Shown here one piece after another: positions 18,674-27,853 of a DNA stretch of 64,000 nucleotides; positions within the stretch are counted from its first letter, which is position 1; each line of letters begins with the position of its first letter. This DNA is from Balneolaceae bacterium UBA7797 (lineage in GTDB: Bacteria; Bacteroidota; Rhodothermia; Balneolales; Balneolaceae), in NCBI GenBank assembly GCA_002480645.1, contig DLCN01000029.1, forward strand, positions 124,001 to 188,000. The letters run 5' to 3'. Below the pieces are notes generated by a model. That model saw only the letters and a list, made by a program, of their open reading frames with translations, was not told the DNA's origin and made no database searches. Made by a program: the position numbers and the translations under genes.

Positions 18674-19279
18674 TCAGACCGCTTGTGCGTAGTGCTCACC
18701 TGTTAATGGCAGATATCCATAGTGTTTATACTTTCGTGATATCAGATCGAATTTAAGAACCTGTAATTGTTCGATCTTAAATGAAGCCTGAAAATTCCTG
18801 TGCAGAAAAACGCTGGCTGCATCCGGGAAGACCTCATCCGGTATACCCCGCACTACAGTGATGTGTGGATTGTTTCTTTGAAAATAGTTTTTTCTGAGGT
18901 ACATCATCTTACGGGTTATGTCCAGTTCATTAAGCAAGGATTGGTAGTACTCATTCACTTCAATACGTAAATGAATGGAATTGTTGGCAGAAATCGAATC
19001 AAACCCACTGATCTCTACGGAAAAGGGAGGTAACGATTCAAGACGTTGCCTGAACAAGCTGTACACATCCCATGTGCGATGCTCAAATAATAGAAAGTCA
19101 CACACGGCCACATTGGTTGCACATACTCGGGAATTGAAACTACCAAATAACTGGTCAAATTCTTCTTTATAGATCTGGACCTGATCCAGAATGATTTTGG
19201 GCGGCTGAAAGACCACCAAAAACTCGCATAGTCTGCTTTCCTGAACAAACAAATTTCCCTGAACCTGATAATTTCGCAT
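18674..19279 (-). CDS. 2H phosphoesterase / RNA-ligase-like protein with one intact motif
   Basis: About 201 residues. PHITVVRGI near residue 150 is a good HxT motif of the 2H (2'-5' RNA ligase, LigT) superfamily. The first HxT expected near residue 55 is replaced by CATNVAVCDFLL, so one catalytic His is missing and a normal cyclic phosphodiesterase reaction is doubtful. The ATG at 19279 is preferred to a start at 19303. Its 5' region abuts the prophage end about 30 bases upstream, so the insertion has probably replaced or altered its native promoter. Confidence 0.6.
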   Translation of the reverse strand: MRNYQVQGNLFVQESRLCEFLVVFQPPKIILDQVQIYKEEFDQLFGSFNSRVCATNVAVCDFLLFEHRTWDVYSLFRQRLESLPPFSVEISGFDSISANNSIHLRIEVNEYYQSLLNELDITRKMMYLRKNYFQRNNPHITVVRGIPDEVFPDAASVFLHRNFQASFKIEQLQVLKFDLISRKYKHYGYLPLTGEHYAQAV

Positions 19280-19309
19280 ACTACAAAACCGCGACAGCAC
19301 CACATTAAT

Positions 19310-19324
19310 GGGTGCGACAAACGG
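19310..19324 (+). repeat. Prophage right-end (tail-side) terminal repeat
   Basis: GGGTGCGACAAACGG at the boundary between host 2H gene and the last tail gene. It matches, in inverted orientation, GGGTGCGATAAAG (52755-52743) and TGCGACAATAATAG (52729-52716) at the other end, and is the probable transposase binding site. Confidence 0.6.
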
Positions 19325-19353
19325 TCTTAGGGTTAGGGGTTCACTTAACTAAT

Positions 19354-21114
19354 CTACTCGACTACCTGGCCCGCTGTCGCTGAACCGCTGGAGAGTTCGC
19401 ATAGCTCGAGGATCTGACTCCGGGAACCGAGTGATCGTGAGCGATAATATACCGTGAACTGCTTACCAGAATCAATCCATACAGTGGCCAGTGACGTTAG
19501 ATCGGAGCTGAAGTTGAGAGGTAACTGTAACCGGTAGCCTTGGTTGACCTTCGATAGTTGCTCCAGGTAATCCTTCAGCACTACAGAGTGTAGATTGATT
19601 GCAGAGCCATCATTAGACCAATCCTCGGCCTTCTGCCAATTAGAACCATCCCAAAAGTAAATACCGGGATCATAATTGATCTTAGACAAATCATCCAAAT
19701 AGGCACTATCGGTCTCACTTTCAAACAAACTGAAGGTATTCTGCTCTGCGAGATAAGAAACGCTCACTTTTTGGCTTTCAATATTGACCGGAGACAGCTC
19801 AACGTTGTAGTACTCGATATAACCTATGGCTGAGGTGTCACCGTCAAATTGAAGGATAAGTTCATACACAAAAAAGGCTCCACCGGCTTCAAATTCGATA
19901 TCAAAGTTGAAAGTAGTATCCACGGCGGATCCATTCAGGAATTGAGTCACTGAGAGAAATTCATCACTTCCAAGTGTGCCGTCATTCTTTAAATAGCTCA
20001 CTGTTCCAGTCAGCATATTTGTTTGCTTAATTCGGGCCACACCACCGGTATAGTCATTGGTAGGCATCCCTTCCACAAAGCGTATTGATCCTTCTACCTG
20101 ACAGCGCACTGTGGAGTTACCATAGAGGATCCGGGGAAGAACCTGCGCCACCACATCCGTGTCGTTGTTAATTCGAACCCCGGTTGGTGGGCCAATGATC
20201 TGAACGCTGGATCCGTTAACCTCCCAACTCTCTGGATCACCGGTATCCCACTCAGCAAATTGAGGATTCAACGTCTCAAAAGGAATGGGCTTCAGCGTTA
20301 CGTCTCTGGTAATCGAATTCACTCCGGGAAACTCCATGTCTTCGGTGGATTGGCTCCGCACATCTTGCCTGGCAATGGACAGATCCGGGCTGGCTGAATA
20401 GGTGCTCCAGGCTCCGGAAACACACCGAGCCCAGGTCTCGCTTGATGATCTGGCCGATCTCTGGGCAATGTACCATTCACCATCCTGTTGCCAGATCTGA
20501 AGGTTTTTAAAGTGATTCAATACCGCCATCAATACGTCGTATTTTGTCGGCGACTTCAGGTGATGAACAAAATCGGAAGGCATGATCTGAACCTGCTGCA
20601 CTTCTAATCCAGCCGTTCCAACAGCTCCGTAATGCTTATAGTTGAAGAGCACATTGAGCGGTAGTTCCACGCCTATATCTGCCAGAAGCTGGTAAAAGAA
20701 ATCACCAAGCTCTATCGGAGAGGTATAATCATTCGGTTGAGCCTTCAGTGTGGTTATTCCATCCGAAAAAATAAAGGTCTTAATAGTGGTGGACTTCCAG
20801 AACTTCGATGAGATGTAAGAGGAAATAGGCCATCCGTAGCGGGTACTGTCTCCATCTACGATCTTGAGGTAATACCGGCCCGGAGCAAAATCCTTGAATT
20901 TGTCGCGATAGTAGTTGCCGGAGTCGTAGATGGATAGCTGGATCTCGCCTCGCAGGTGTGTGGCAAATGGCTCACCGGCACGGCCTGTGGCATGGAATTC
21001 ATCCTGGATCCGGAAATCTTTGTACTCCGGCTGTACGTCCACTTCTGTCCATTCGTGAAGCTCGGCCCGGTAGTCTCCGGATTCGTAGATTCCTATGATA
21101 TAATCGTAAGGCAT
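19354..21114 (-). CDS. Phage tail-tip/baseplate-like protein (last tail gene)
   Basis: 586 residues, last gene of the tail operon, directly before the phage end. Beta-rich, Ser/Thr-rich sequence with YIIGIYESGDY and LSIYDSGNYYRDK repeats of Y-x-S-G-x-Y near the N-terminus. There is no enzymatic motif. Its position after the tape measure, where distal tail and hub proteins are normally encoded, is the main ground for the call. The start overlaps the tape-measure stop (shared base 21114). It could instead carry receptor-binding functions. Confidence 0.55.
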   Translation of the reverse strand: MPYDYIIGIYESGDYRAELHEWTEVDVQPEYKDFRIQDEFHATGRAGEPFATHLRGEIQLSIYDSGNYYRDKFKDFAPGRYYLKIVDGDSTRYGWPISSYISSKFWKSTTIKTFIFSDGITTLKAQPNDYTSPIELGDFFYQLLADIGVELPLNVLFNYKHYGAVGTAGLEVQQVQIMPSDFVHHLKSPTKYDVLMAVLNHFKNLQIWQQDGEWYIAQRSARSSSETWARCVSGAWSTYSASPDLSIARQDVRSQSTEDMEFPGVNSITRDVTLKPIPFETLNPQFAEWDTGDPESWEVNGSSVQIIGPPTGVRINNDTDVVAQVLPRILYGNSTVRCQVEGSIRFVEGMPTNDYTGGVARIKQTNMLTGTVSYLKNDGTLGSDEFLSVTQFLNGSAVDTTFNFDIEFEAGGAFFVYELILQFDGDTSAIGYIEYYNVELSPVNIESQKVSVSYLAEQNTFSLFESETDSAYLDDLSKINYDPGIYFWDGSNWQKAEDWSNDGSAINLHSVVLKDYLEQLSKVNQGYRLQLPLNFSSDLTSLATVWIDSGKQFTVYYRSRSLGSRSQILELCELSSGSATAGQVVE

Positions 21115-23672
21115 TAACCCAGCTCAGCCTCTTTTTGATTCCATAACTTTTCACGCCGCTTGATCTCGCTCATGGAGATCTCTACCCGGCGTTCTACACT
21201 CTCCAGGCGAGTGGTCTGATCCTGAATAGCAGCCAGTAACTCTCGGTTATCTGCCGGCTGAACAACTACCCGGGAAGAACTGCCAACGTTGGGAATGAAG
21301 GATTGCTGTCGGCTCATTCGCTCGAGCGCTTGAACATTCTTATTGGTGATCACGTTAGCACCCTTCGGCAGATGGGTGATCACTTCGCCCTTATGTACTC
21401 TGGCCAGACCACCTTCAAAATCATCCACACCGGTTCGGAAGCCGGGAATTAAGGAACTAGTAAGTCGCACAGCGCCAGCGGCTAATATAGGAGCAAGCGC
21501 AATTGAAGCCGGTGTCGGTGGATTAAATGCCCCCAGAATCGCACGGGCAACTATTTCAGCAATCAAAGCCTTAATCATTCCTCCAATTGCTTCTTTTCCG
21601 GTATCCGCATACATAATCTGCTGCGCCGCAGCCTGACCAATTGCCTCTGCGGTGCCAGCCCACACACTCTGTTCGGCTTCGCCCACCTCAATAGCCTTGG
21701 CTTTCTTCTCATCGTATTGATCCATCCATTCCTGATGCGCTTTCCTACGCTGATCTTCCATCTCCTGGAACGAATCATTATTCATCTCCTCGATACTGGC
21801 ATCGATGTTCATCTCCTGATCGCTTAACTCGAAGTCTTCTATACTGGATGGATCCGCTGCCTGCTTGCGGAGTTCAATCTGTTGCTCGATCGCTTTGTTC
21901 TGAGCCGTTAAGGTGCGTAGCTGTTCGTACTGCTCCGAGGTTAGAGGTTTGGCTTGATTGAGTAGAGCCTCAATCTTGTCCTTGTTATCGGCATACTGCT
22001 CGCCCAGGTTTTTTGCGGCCTCGGCTGGCTCATCGGATTTTTCATTGGCCTTTTTCATCATGGCCACAAAATCTTCGAAGGAAGCTCCGCCTTCCTTGAT
22101 CACCGCATAATACTCCTCAAGTTGAACCTGATTCGCAGAAATGGAAAGATCCAGCGCTTCAAATTCCTTCTGCAGGTCGAGTAATCCTTTTCCTAGCTTT
22201 TTGCTGAGAAAGATATCCTCTATCGCATTGGCTTCTTCAAACTTATCGATCTGATCCTGCACTGCCTGGCGTTGCTCTTTCAACAAGGCAGTATCTTCTT
22301 CCAGTGTTTTTGCCCGGCTTTGGATGGATTCAGTGGTCTGGTTGTAACTCTTACGGAGCTCTTCTTGCTTCTCGGCGGATACCTCACCTTCCATAGATGC
22401 TTGTGCCAGTTCATTTCGCACGCCCCTCATTGCGCTTCGATACAAGTCTAATTCCGTAGCGTTCTGCTCAATCTGATCTCGTAATTCTGAATGTGCATCA
22501 AAAAAGTCGTTGATCACCGAGATGGCATATCCGGTCTGTACTACCCAGTCAGTGAGCGTATTAAGAGCAGTAACCATCACGCCACCGGTTTCCTGAAAGG
22601 CCGGGATCAGCTGAGCGTCCATTGCTGCAGTGAGCCGAGCCTGGGCGGTTTCAAACGTATCCATCTGCACATTCAGCTGCTCCTGGGCCACGTTGGAGTC
22701 CGTCACCTTCCGGGTCATTTCCTCGACTGCATTGGCGTTCTTGATGAGGATCTGTGCAGCGGTAATGCTTTCCCGACCGAAGAGTTTCTCCAGGGCAGCG
22801 GAGTTCTCTAGGAGTGGATTCAACTTGGCCAGCGATTCAGACAATCCCTCGCTCTGCAGGTTCACCCCTTCAATACCAGCTTCGGCCAGCTTCGCCGAGT
22901 TATTGAGAGTAAGCAGTACGTTCCGGATCTGAACACCGGCCCGGGATCCGGAGATCGCATTGGCGGCTAAGACTTGTACAGAGGCATTCAGATCCTCGAA
23001 CTGCAGATTAACGGAAGCGGCCACCGATCCGGCTTCTTTGTAGGCCTCAGCCTGCTGAGCCACCTCAGCGGCTCCGTACTTACTTCCGGCAGCAATCGAG
23101 TTGATGATGCGTGGAGTCTCGCTCGCATCCAGATTGAATTGATTGACCGCGGTGGTAAGCGTTTTCACAGCCGTGGCCAGATCCACACCGGCAGCCTTCT
23201 GCAGAACGACGGCCTGCTCAGAAACCTCCTGCAACTGCCGCATTCCCTCATCGGTTCCGAAGTCTATTTTCTCGGCTAATTGGGAGGCCACCAGCTTATT
23301 GGCTTCTATGATGTTGGAGGCCGATTCGCCGTACTTAACGCTCAGATCCAGCGCATTATCTGACAATCGCTCGAGGGAGTCACCGGTGATCCCGGTAATG
23401 GCTTCCAGATCGGCCAGCGCGTTCTGATATTCTTTTCCCTGGATGATCATTCGGCGACCGGCAGCCACCACGGTTCCGGCTGCAGCAGTGTAAAGTCCGA
23501 ACTTGGCCACGGATCCGGCTACGGATTTGCCGATGCCATCAAAACTCCCCGAGACTTTCTTTCCGGAGCGGGATGTGGTAGCACCCAGATCTTTCAGATC
23601 TCCGGTAAGGCCTTTGACGTTTTTGCGTCCCTGGGCGGTGGCGATGAGTATTTCAATTTTCACATCTTTCAT
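21114..23672 (-). CDS. Phage tail tape measure protein
   Basis: 852 residues. The N-terminal third matches the TP901-type tape-measure core (LEAITGITGDSLERLSDNAL, VKTLTTAVNQFNLDASE, AEAYKEAGSVAASVNLQ). The middle is a long alpha-helical coiled coil (about 390-680). Near residues 705-770 there is an Ala/Gly-rich hydrophobic stretch (GGMIKALIAEIVARAILGAF) and the C-terminus has FRTGVDDFEGGLARVHKGEV. It acts as the ruler for tail length and travels with the DNA on ejection. By the usual 1.5 angstrom per residue rule the tail would be near 125-130 nm. The start lies two bases after the chaperone extension stop. Confidence 0.92.
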   Translation of the reverse strand: MKDVKIEILIATAQGRKNVKGLTGDLKDLGATTSRSGKKVSGSFDGIGKSVAGSVAKFGLYTAAAGTVVAAGRRMIIQGKEYQNALADLEAITGITGDSLERLSDNALDLSVKYGESASNIIEANKLVASQLAEKIDFGTDEGMRQLQEVSEQAVVLQKAAGVDLATAVKTLTTAVNQFNLDASETPRIINSIAAGSKYGAAEVAQQAEAYKEAGSVAASVNLQFEDLNASVQVLAANAISGSRAGVQIRNVLLTLNNSAKLAEAGIEGVNLQSEGLSESLAKLNPLLENSAALEKLFGRESITAAQILIKNANAVEEMTRKVTDSNVAQEQLNVQMDTFETAQARLTAAMDAQLIPAFQETGGVMVTALNTLTDWVVQTGYAISVINDFFDAHSELRDQIEQNATELDLYRSAMRGVRNELAQASMEGEVSAEKQEELRKSYNQTTESIQSRAKTLEEDTALLKEQRQAVQDQIDKFEEANAIEDIFLSKKLGKGLLDLQKEFEALDLSISANQVQLEEYYAVIKEGGASFEDFVAMMKKANEKSDEPAEAAKNLGEQYADNKDKIEALLNQAKPLTSEQYEQLRTLTAQNKAIEQQIELRKQAADPSSIEDFELSDQEMNIDASIEEMNNDSFQEMEDQRRKAHQEWMDQYDEKKAKAIEVGEAEQSVWAGTAEAIGQAAAQQIMYADTGKEAIGGMIKALIAEIVARAILGAFNPPTPASIALAPILAAGAVRLTSSLIPGFRTGVDDFEGGLARVHKGEVITHLPKGANVITNKNVQALERMSRQQSFIPNVGSSSRVVVQPADNRELLAAIQDQTTRLESVERRVEISMSEIKRREKLWNQKEAELG

Positions 23673-23673
23673 G

Positions 23674-23948
23674 TCAGCTCACCAATTTGTGGAGGTACAT
23701 CCGGGCGATGTGGGTTCGGGTAGAATGGAGCAGGTGTTGAACCTCGGCGCTGGTGGATCCGGTGCGATGCGCGTAATAGATCCAGGCGGGCATGTCTTCA
23801 AAAAGTACTTCTTGGGTCTGCATCTTCCAGAGTGTTAGAGGGTCTTGTTGTTCTTGAAAGTGATCGTGCTGAGGGAAACTTTTTGCCAGCCCTAGTATCT
23901 TCTCAGCCTGCTCATAATCAGATACTAGAGCTCGAAGAAATCCGCGTA
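23674..23948 (-). CDS. Tail assembly chaperone extension read by probable -1 frameshift
   Basis: A reading frame without its own good start runs from inside the 3' end of the upstream chaperone gene to TGA at 23674-23676, just before the tape measure ATG. Its translation is protein-like (LTLWKMQTQEVLFEDMPAWI, then HTHIARMYLHKLVS). This is the arrangement of lambda G and GT: a short chaperone and a frameshifted longer form directly upstream of the tape measure. The frame is -1 relative to the upstream gene. A clean X-XXY-YYZ heptamer is not visible; CTTTTTG and TTTCTTC are the candidate slip sites. An independent 49-codon gene from ATG 23823 is the alternative. Confidence 0.6.
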
Positions 23949-24368
23949 CGCCTCCTGAATCACTTTGAAGCGCAGCTCGTCGGCGTTCACACTCGAGACA
24001 TCGAAATCCACAAAAAGCACGCTGGCCATGCCCAGCCAGTACTCTGCAGTAGAGAGTGCTTCGAGTGGTTCTTCGTGCTGATCCCGGTGTTTTTTGATAA
24101 TCTTCTTAAGATCGGAATGCGTCTCTTCCGGGTGCTCCTGGTTGCGGGTCACCATCTCATCCAAGGCAGCAACGCTCACCCGGACATCCTTCCGGAGTTC
24201 AGGAATCACCTCTTCCGGCTTCCACTTCTGCATGGCGCAGATCTGCTGTTTCGTGGCCAGATCCACTCCGGGGTATCTCACCTGCAGCTCGTGAATCTTC
24301 CGCTCGGCAGCTACGGTAGGCTCAACGAGCTGGAGTTGGGTGTTGGGGTATGGAGTGTAGGTTTTCAT
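23925..24368 (-). CDS. Tail assembly chaperone (gpG-like)
   Basis: 147 residues, mostly helical (KIHELQVRYPGVDLATKQQI and FVDFDVSSVNADELRFKVIQ), between the tail fibre gene and the tape measure. No enzyme motif. Position, size and the overlapping -1 frame that continues to the tape measure identify it as the tail chaperone. The ATG overlaps the upstream tail fibre gene stop by four bases. Confidence 0.65.
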   Translation of the reverse strand: MKTYTPYPNTQLQLVEPTVAAERKIHELQVRYPGVDLATKQQICAMQKWKPEEVIPELRKDVRVSVAALDEMVTRNQEHPEETHSDLKKIIKKHRDQHEEPLEALSTAEYWLGMASVLFVDFDVSSVNADELRFKVIQEAYADFFEL

Positions 24369-26905
24369 GAGATTGGTGTATCCTGTACAAAGATTGCATT
24401 AACTAATGTTCCAACATTTGAATTAGAAGAGGAATCGTCAATCGTCGAACCGGATCCCTCATTCATTTTCCAGTAGCCAATTAATCCGCTTTCATTTCCA
24501 GTTAATTCCGAGTCTTTATCGGCTTGTATTTGAGATTGGGTTCTCGCATAATTCCAAATCCTAACATCATCAAGGTATCCGGTAAGATATTGATCGTTAG
24601 TGTTAGCTCGACCGAACTCTAAATCAAGAGAGTTAGAACAATCCGCCCCTATCATGTTCGCATTTGTAAAGCTAAATCTTTCAACTGCATCTATGTAACA
24701 GGTTAAAGTACCTGTGCTGTTATCCCATACAAGAGCGCAATGATGCCAAGTATTATCGTAGAGATCGCTTGATAATATTGATTGACCAGCTGTATTCACA
24801 TAATCACCAGATACAGCTTGTATTCCTGTATTACCAAAGCCAACATTATTAAAAGATAATTGCATCCCTGAAATTCCGGCAGAACCAAATCCGCCTTGTC
24901 CTCTTTTGTCAATCAAGCGGATGTTGTCAGCCGTTCCCGGATCCGGAAGCTTAAACCAACACTCCCAAGTTTGACTGGAATTATTAATGTCCAAAACGTC
25001 TCCTATTGATACGTAACCATCCCCGGTAAATTGTAAACTATATCCCAATGGCTGAGACCCAGCCCCAACTGAAACTTTTACAGTCTCTATAATGTCAGTA
25101 TAAATGTCCGTACTAACACCAGGATTTGTAATAACAGACCAAGCAAAGATAATTTCTGGGGCTTCAAAATAATTCCCTTGAATTACTCCCTTTTCGCTCC
25201 TTGTCCCGTATCCGGTATCTCTGAATAAATAAGAGCTTCTAAACCAAGTCTTACCGCCGTCCAAACTATCGAAAGTGTCGTATTCACCCTCTGGTGGTAT
25301 TGCCAAGTTTGGGTCTCCTCTTCTATCTTTTACCCAGATCCTAAAATGATCATTTGTAAGGGCTGCAATTTCGGTAGCACAATCTCTTGTTCCATCTGCA
25401 CGCGGAAAGTCTGTCAATGTTATTAAACTCGTTAAGTCATGTTGTTTCCAAACTCCGTTTTTATATTTATATAGAGTATGTTTTTCTAAGTCAGGATCAC
25501 TTGTTTTATTTCCTTCCATAACAACCGCCAAAATATCACCCTGCTCAGTAAGAGTAGCACATGAGCAATTATGAATATTATTTTTATCTGACTCATCATT
25601 AATAATGATGTAATGCAAGTCTCCCTCATCTTTTGTTATTGCGGCGCTCGATATGTCTTTAGAAAAACCCTCAACTCCATTTGTTTGAAAATGAAAACCA
25701 TTCGCCCAATTAATACCGTCCTTAGTGTATAAATGGTATAAATTAGGGTAAGCCTGCTCTGTATTGGCGTGATAATTGATAATTATATGGAATCCTTGAC
25801 TTTGGCGGCTATAAACTGTCATTGCATACATCCACATATTACCAACCGAATCAAAAATTTCTGTCAAGTCATTAACTGTAAAAGTAGCTCCCTGATCATC
25901 AGAATAGGCGGTTGTTAATTTGTGAAAGCCGTTTCTCATTACAATAATTAAACGATTAGATTCAGTTACAAACATGCGAGGATATGCATAACTGCCGTTT
26001 AAATTATTTACCTCCGTAAAAGCTGAGATATCTTCCGGATTATCACTCTTAAAAATATTTATTGTATTGTTGTGAGAGTTTTCGACTGCACAATAAATAA
26101 AACCATTGTTATCAATTGCTAATGAGGCGTGCAAGTGAATTTCTCCGCTCCCGGAAGTAGTCGCTATTTCGTAAGAACTAAATTCTTTAGTGTCATGGTC
26201 ATAATAAAAAATATAGTTTTTTTGAGTAGCGTCGGTTCGATCTCCCATGAAAACAAAGTAAGTCCGGTTATATGTTCCTGAATAGAAAAAAGACTGATAA
26301 CCGTAATCACTTCTATTTGTAATGGATAAAGTTTCATCTCCCTCTCCCAAAGTATCGTAAACCTTGTTCGCCCCGTAACAAATCTCAGATTCAACCCCAT
26401 TAACAACAACCGAACATCCTACCCTATACTCTTCACCTTCTATTAAACCCGTAAATGTATAGTGAGAGTTTGCCGTTTGAGCCTTTAAAGCTCCGTTAAG
26501 GTACCAATTATAACTATCTACTGTAATTGGATAGTCGGTTACGGAGGCATCTATATCTCCGCCTCCCGATCCTTGGGATGCTGTTAAATTATAAGGGGCT
26601 GGTATATTTCTTTCATCATTAAATTCAATTACAACATCTCCGACCTGACCATTAACACTAGTTACTGGATAATCAAATTCAGTTTCTGCAACAAAATCTG
26701 CAACCTGTTTACCACTAACCGCTTTTTCGTCGTTTTGTGGGTCGAGATCACCACCAATCCCGAGATTTGAAACCATATTGTTGTAGTTGCTAACTGCTTG
26801 CTGAAGAGTTGCTGAGGCGGCTTCTAAATCTGACTTCGCCGCATTATAAGCATCAATTGTTGCCTGAACTTCACTCTTTTGTAATACTTCCGTTTCGTTA
26901 GCCAT
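24365..26905 (-). CDS. Tail fibre / receptor-binding protein with BNR propeller and LamG domain
   Basis: 846 residues. Residues 1-55 are a coiled coil suited to trimerise on the tail. A beta-rich stalk follows (PYNLTASQGSGGGDIDASVT). The centre (about 190-610) is a BNR_4-type propeller-like region with SDDQGATF and DGGKTWF Asp-box repeats. The C-terminus (about 640-840) is a LamG/concanavalin-like domain (SLDLEFGRANTNDQYLTGYL, YWKMNEGSGSTIDDSS). Such domains bind glycans, so this is the likely host-recognition protein. The gene is visibly richer in A and T than the flanking tail genes, as expected for an exchanged host-range module. Confidence 0.75.
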   Translation of the reverse strand: MANETEVLQKSEVQATIDAYNAAKSDLEAASATLQQAVSNYNNMVSNLGIGGDLDPQNDEKAVSGKQVADFVAETEFDYPVTSVNGQVGDVVIEFNDERNIPAPYNLTASQGSGGGDIDASVTDYPITVDSYNWYLNGALKAQTANSHYTFTGLIEGEEYRVGCSVVVNGVESEICYGANKVYDTLGEGDETLSITNRSDYGYQSFFYSGTYNRTYFVFMGDRTDATQKNYIFYYDHDTKEFSSYEIATTSGSGEIHLHASLAIDNNGFIYCAVENSHNNTINIFKSDNPEDISAFTEVNNLNGSYAYPRMFVTESNRLIIVMRNGFHKLTTAYSDDQGATFTVNDLTEIFDSVGNMWMYAMTVYSRQSQGFHIIINYHANTEQAYPNLYHLYTKDGINWANGFHFQTNGVEGFSKDISSAAITKDEGDLHYIIINDESDKNNIHNCSCATLTEQGDILAVVMEGNKTSDPDLEKHTLYKYKNGVWKQHDLTSLITLTDFPRADGTRDCATEIAALTNDHFRIWVKDRRGDPNLAIPPEGEYDTFDSLDGGKTWFRSSYLFRDTGYGTRSEKGVIQGNYFEAPEIIFAWSVITNPGVSTDIYTDIIETVKVSVGAGSQPLGYSLQFTGDGYVSIGDVLDINNSSQTWECWFKLPDPGTADNIRLIDKRGQGGFGSAGISGMQLSFNNVGFGNTGIQAVSGDYVNTAGQSILSSDLYDNTWHHCALVWDNSTGTLTCYIDAVERFSFTNANMIGADCSNSLDLEFGRANTNDQYLTGYLDDVRIWNYARTQSQIQADKDSELTGNESGLIGYWKMNEGSGSTIDDSSSNSNVGTLVNAIFVQDTPIS

Positions 26906-26906
26906 A

Positions 26907-27464
26907 TTAATTCGAGATCAAATTGATAGTCTTAATGGTTTCGCCCATCCACTCAATGGAGCCTTCATCTCCTATAGTTGCCGGATAGATAGCTCTCGCA
27001 ATTATACCTACACCATCACCAGTAGGAATGCCAACAAAGTTTGCAATGGGAACTCCTCCAGCAGTTAGGGTTGAAATGGGCGTTCGATTCACATCCAGCT
27101 GCTCGCCCTTGGCGCTCATCCGGATCTGGATGTAATTCTTTTGTCGGGGTGCGAACTTGAACTCATCATCAAAGATGAGCGGGCGAGGTTCGTTCCACCA
27201 AATGCCCTGGGCGAGTCCGATCACCTCCACGGTCACCAGATCCTTAGCTCGCATCCAGGTGGCCAGTGTGGTGGAGACACCCTCATCCATTGCGATGATT
27301 ACGATCTCGGCGCGTTCTTCCATATACACAAGTCCACCGTCCAGGTCTTCCTCCGGAATGCCCTGCAGGTTGTACGAACTACCGGAAGCGATCTTCGTGA
27401 GAGAGATCGCTTCGTCGGTGGTTTGGTTATAGAAGTTCACTTTTTTTGCGCCCGAGATGTTCAT
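26907..27464 (-). CDS. Phage tail protein, unknown
   Basis: 185 residues in the tail operon, four bases after the 125-residue paralogue. The C-terminal half (LIFDDEFKFAPRQKNYIQI) resembles in pattern the end of the two neighbouring 125-residue proteins (FAPRSRAFFNVRFV), so it may be a related tail component. No enzymatic motif is visible. The start ATG at 27464 is preceded within a few bases by the paralogue stop. Confidence 0.5.
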   Translation of the reverse strand: MNISGAKKVNFYNQTTDEAISLTKIASGSSYNLQGIPEEDLDGGLVYMEERAEIVIIAMDEGVSTTLATWMRAKDLVTVEVIGLAQGIWWNEPRPLIFDDEFKFAPRQKNYIQIRMSAKGEQLDVNRTPISTLTAGGVPIANFVGIPTGDGVGIIARAIYPATIGDEGSIEWMGETIKTINLISN

Positions 27465-27467
27465 CGT

Positions 27468-27845
27468 TTATACGAAGCTCCTCACAAATCGAACATTGAA
27501 AAAAGCCCGGCTTCGGGGTGCAAACTGCTTAGGTTCACTTACACTAACCGAAAAGCCGGTATCCCAGCCACTTGCATTGCCCTGGGCATCAGTAGTTTGA
27601 AGATCTACCAGCCCATCGGCCAGCTGGATCGTGCGGAGCGCTGGTTTCAAACTGAGGTCATATACAGGTACTTCATACACCTCCTGAGTACCGCCGTACA
27701 ACTCAACGCCGCCTGCAGTTTCTTCCTGGGCAGTCTCCTGGCTGTGCGTAGAATCCGTTTTGATCTTTCCCAGAGGGACAGCCGATCCTGCTCCGGAGCC
27801 GGTGTCGGTGGTTCTATATTCGATGGTCTTATTCCAATATCCCAT
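27468..27845 (-). CDS. Tail protein paralogue A (tail tube-like)
   Basis: 125 residues. It shares with the next gene upstream the core HSQETAQEETAGGVELYGGT and the end RFVRSFV, so the two arose by duplication. Position between the lysis genes and tail fibre, two copies, and small beta-type sequence fit tail tube subunits or a tube plus its variant, though no database family is recognised. Confidence 0.55.
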   Translation of the reverse strand: MGYWNKTIEYRTTDTGSGAGSAVPLGKIKTDSTHSQETAQEETAGGVELYGGTQEVYEVPVYDLSLKPALRTIQLADGLVDLQTTDAQGNASGWDTGFSVSVSEPKQFAPRSRAFFNVRFVRSFV

Positions 27846-27853
27846 GACTTATC

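Noticed and set aside
19326..19338. Telomere-like TTAGGGTTAGGGG at the prophage end
   Set aside because: Only two units, in a short non-coding end; no reason to treat it as functional.
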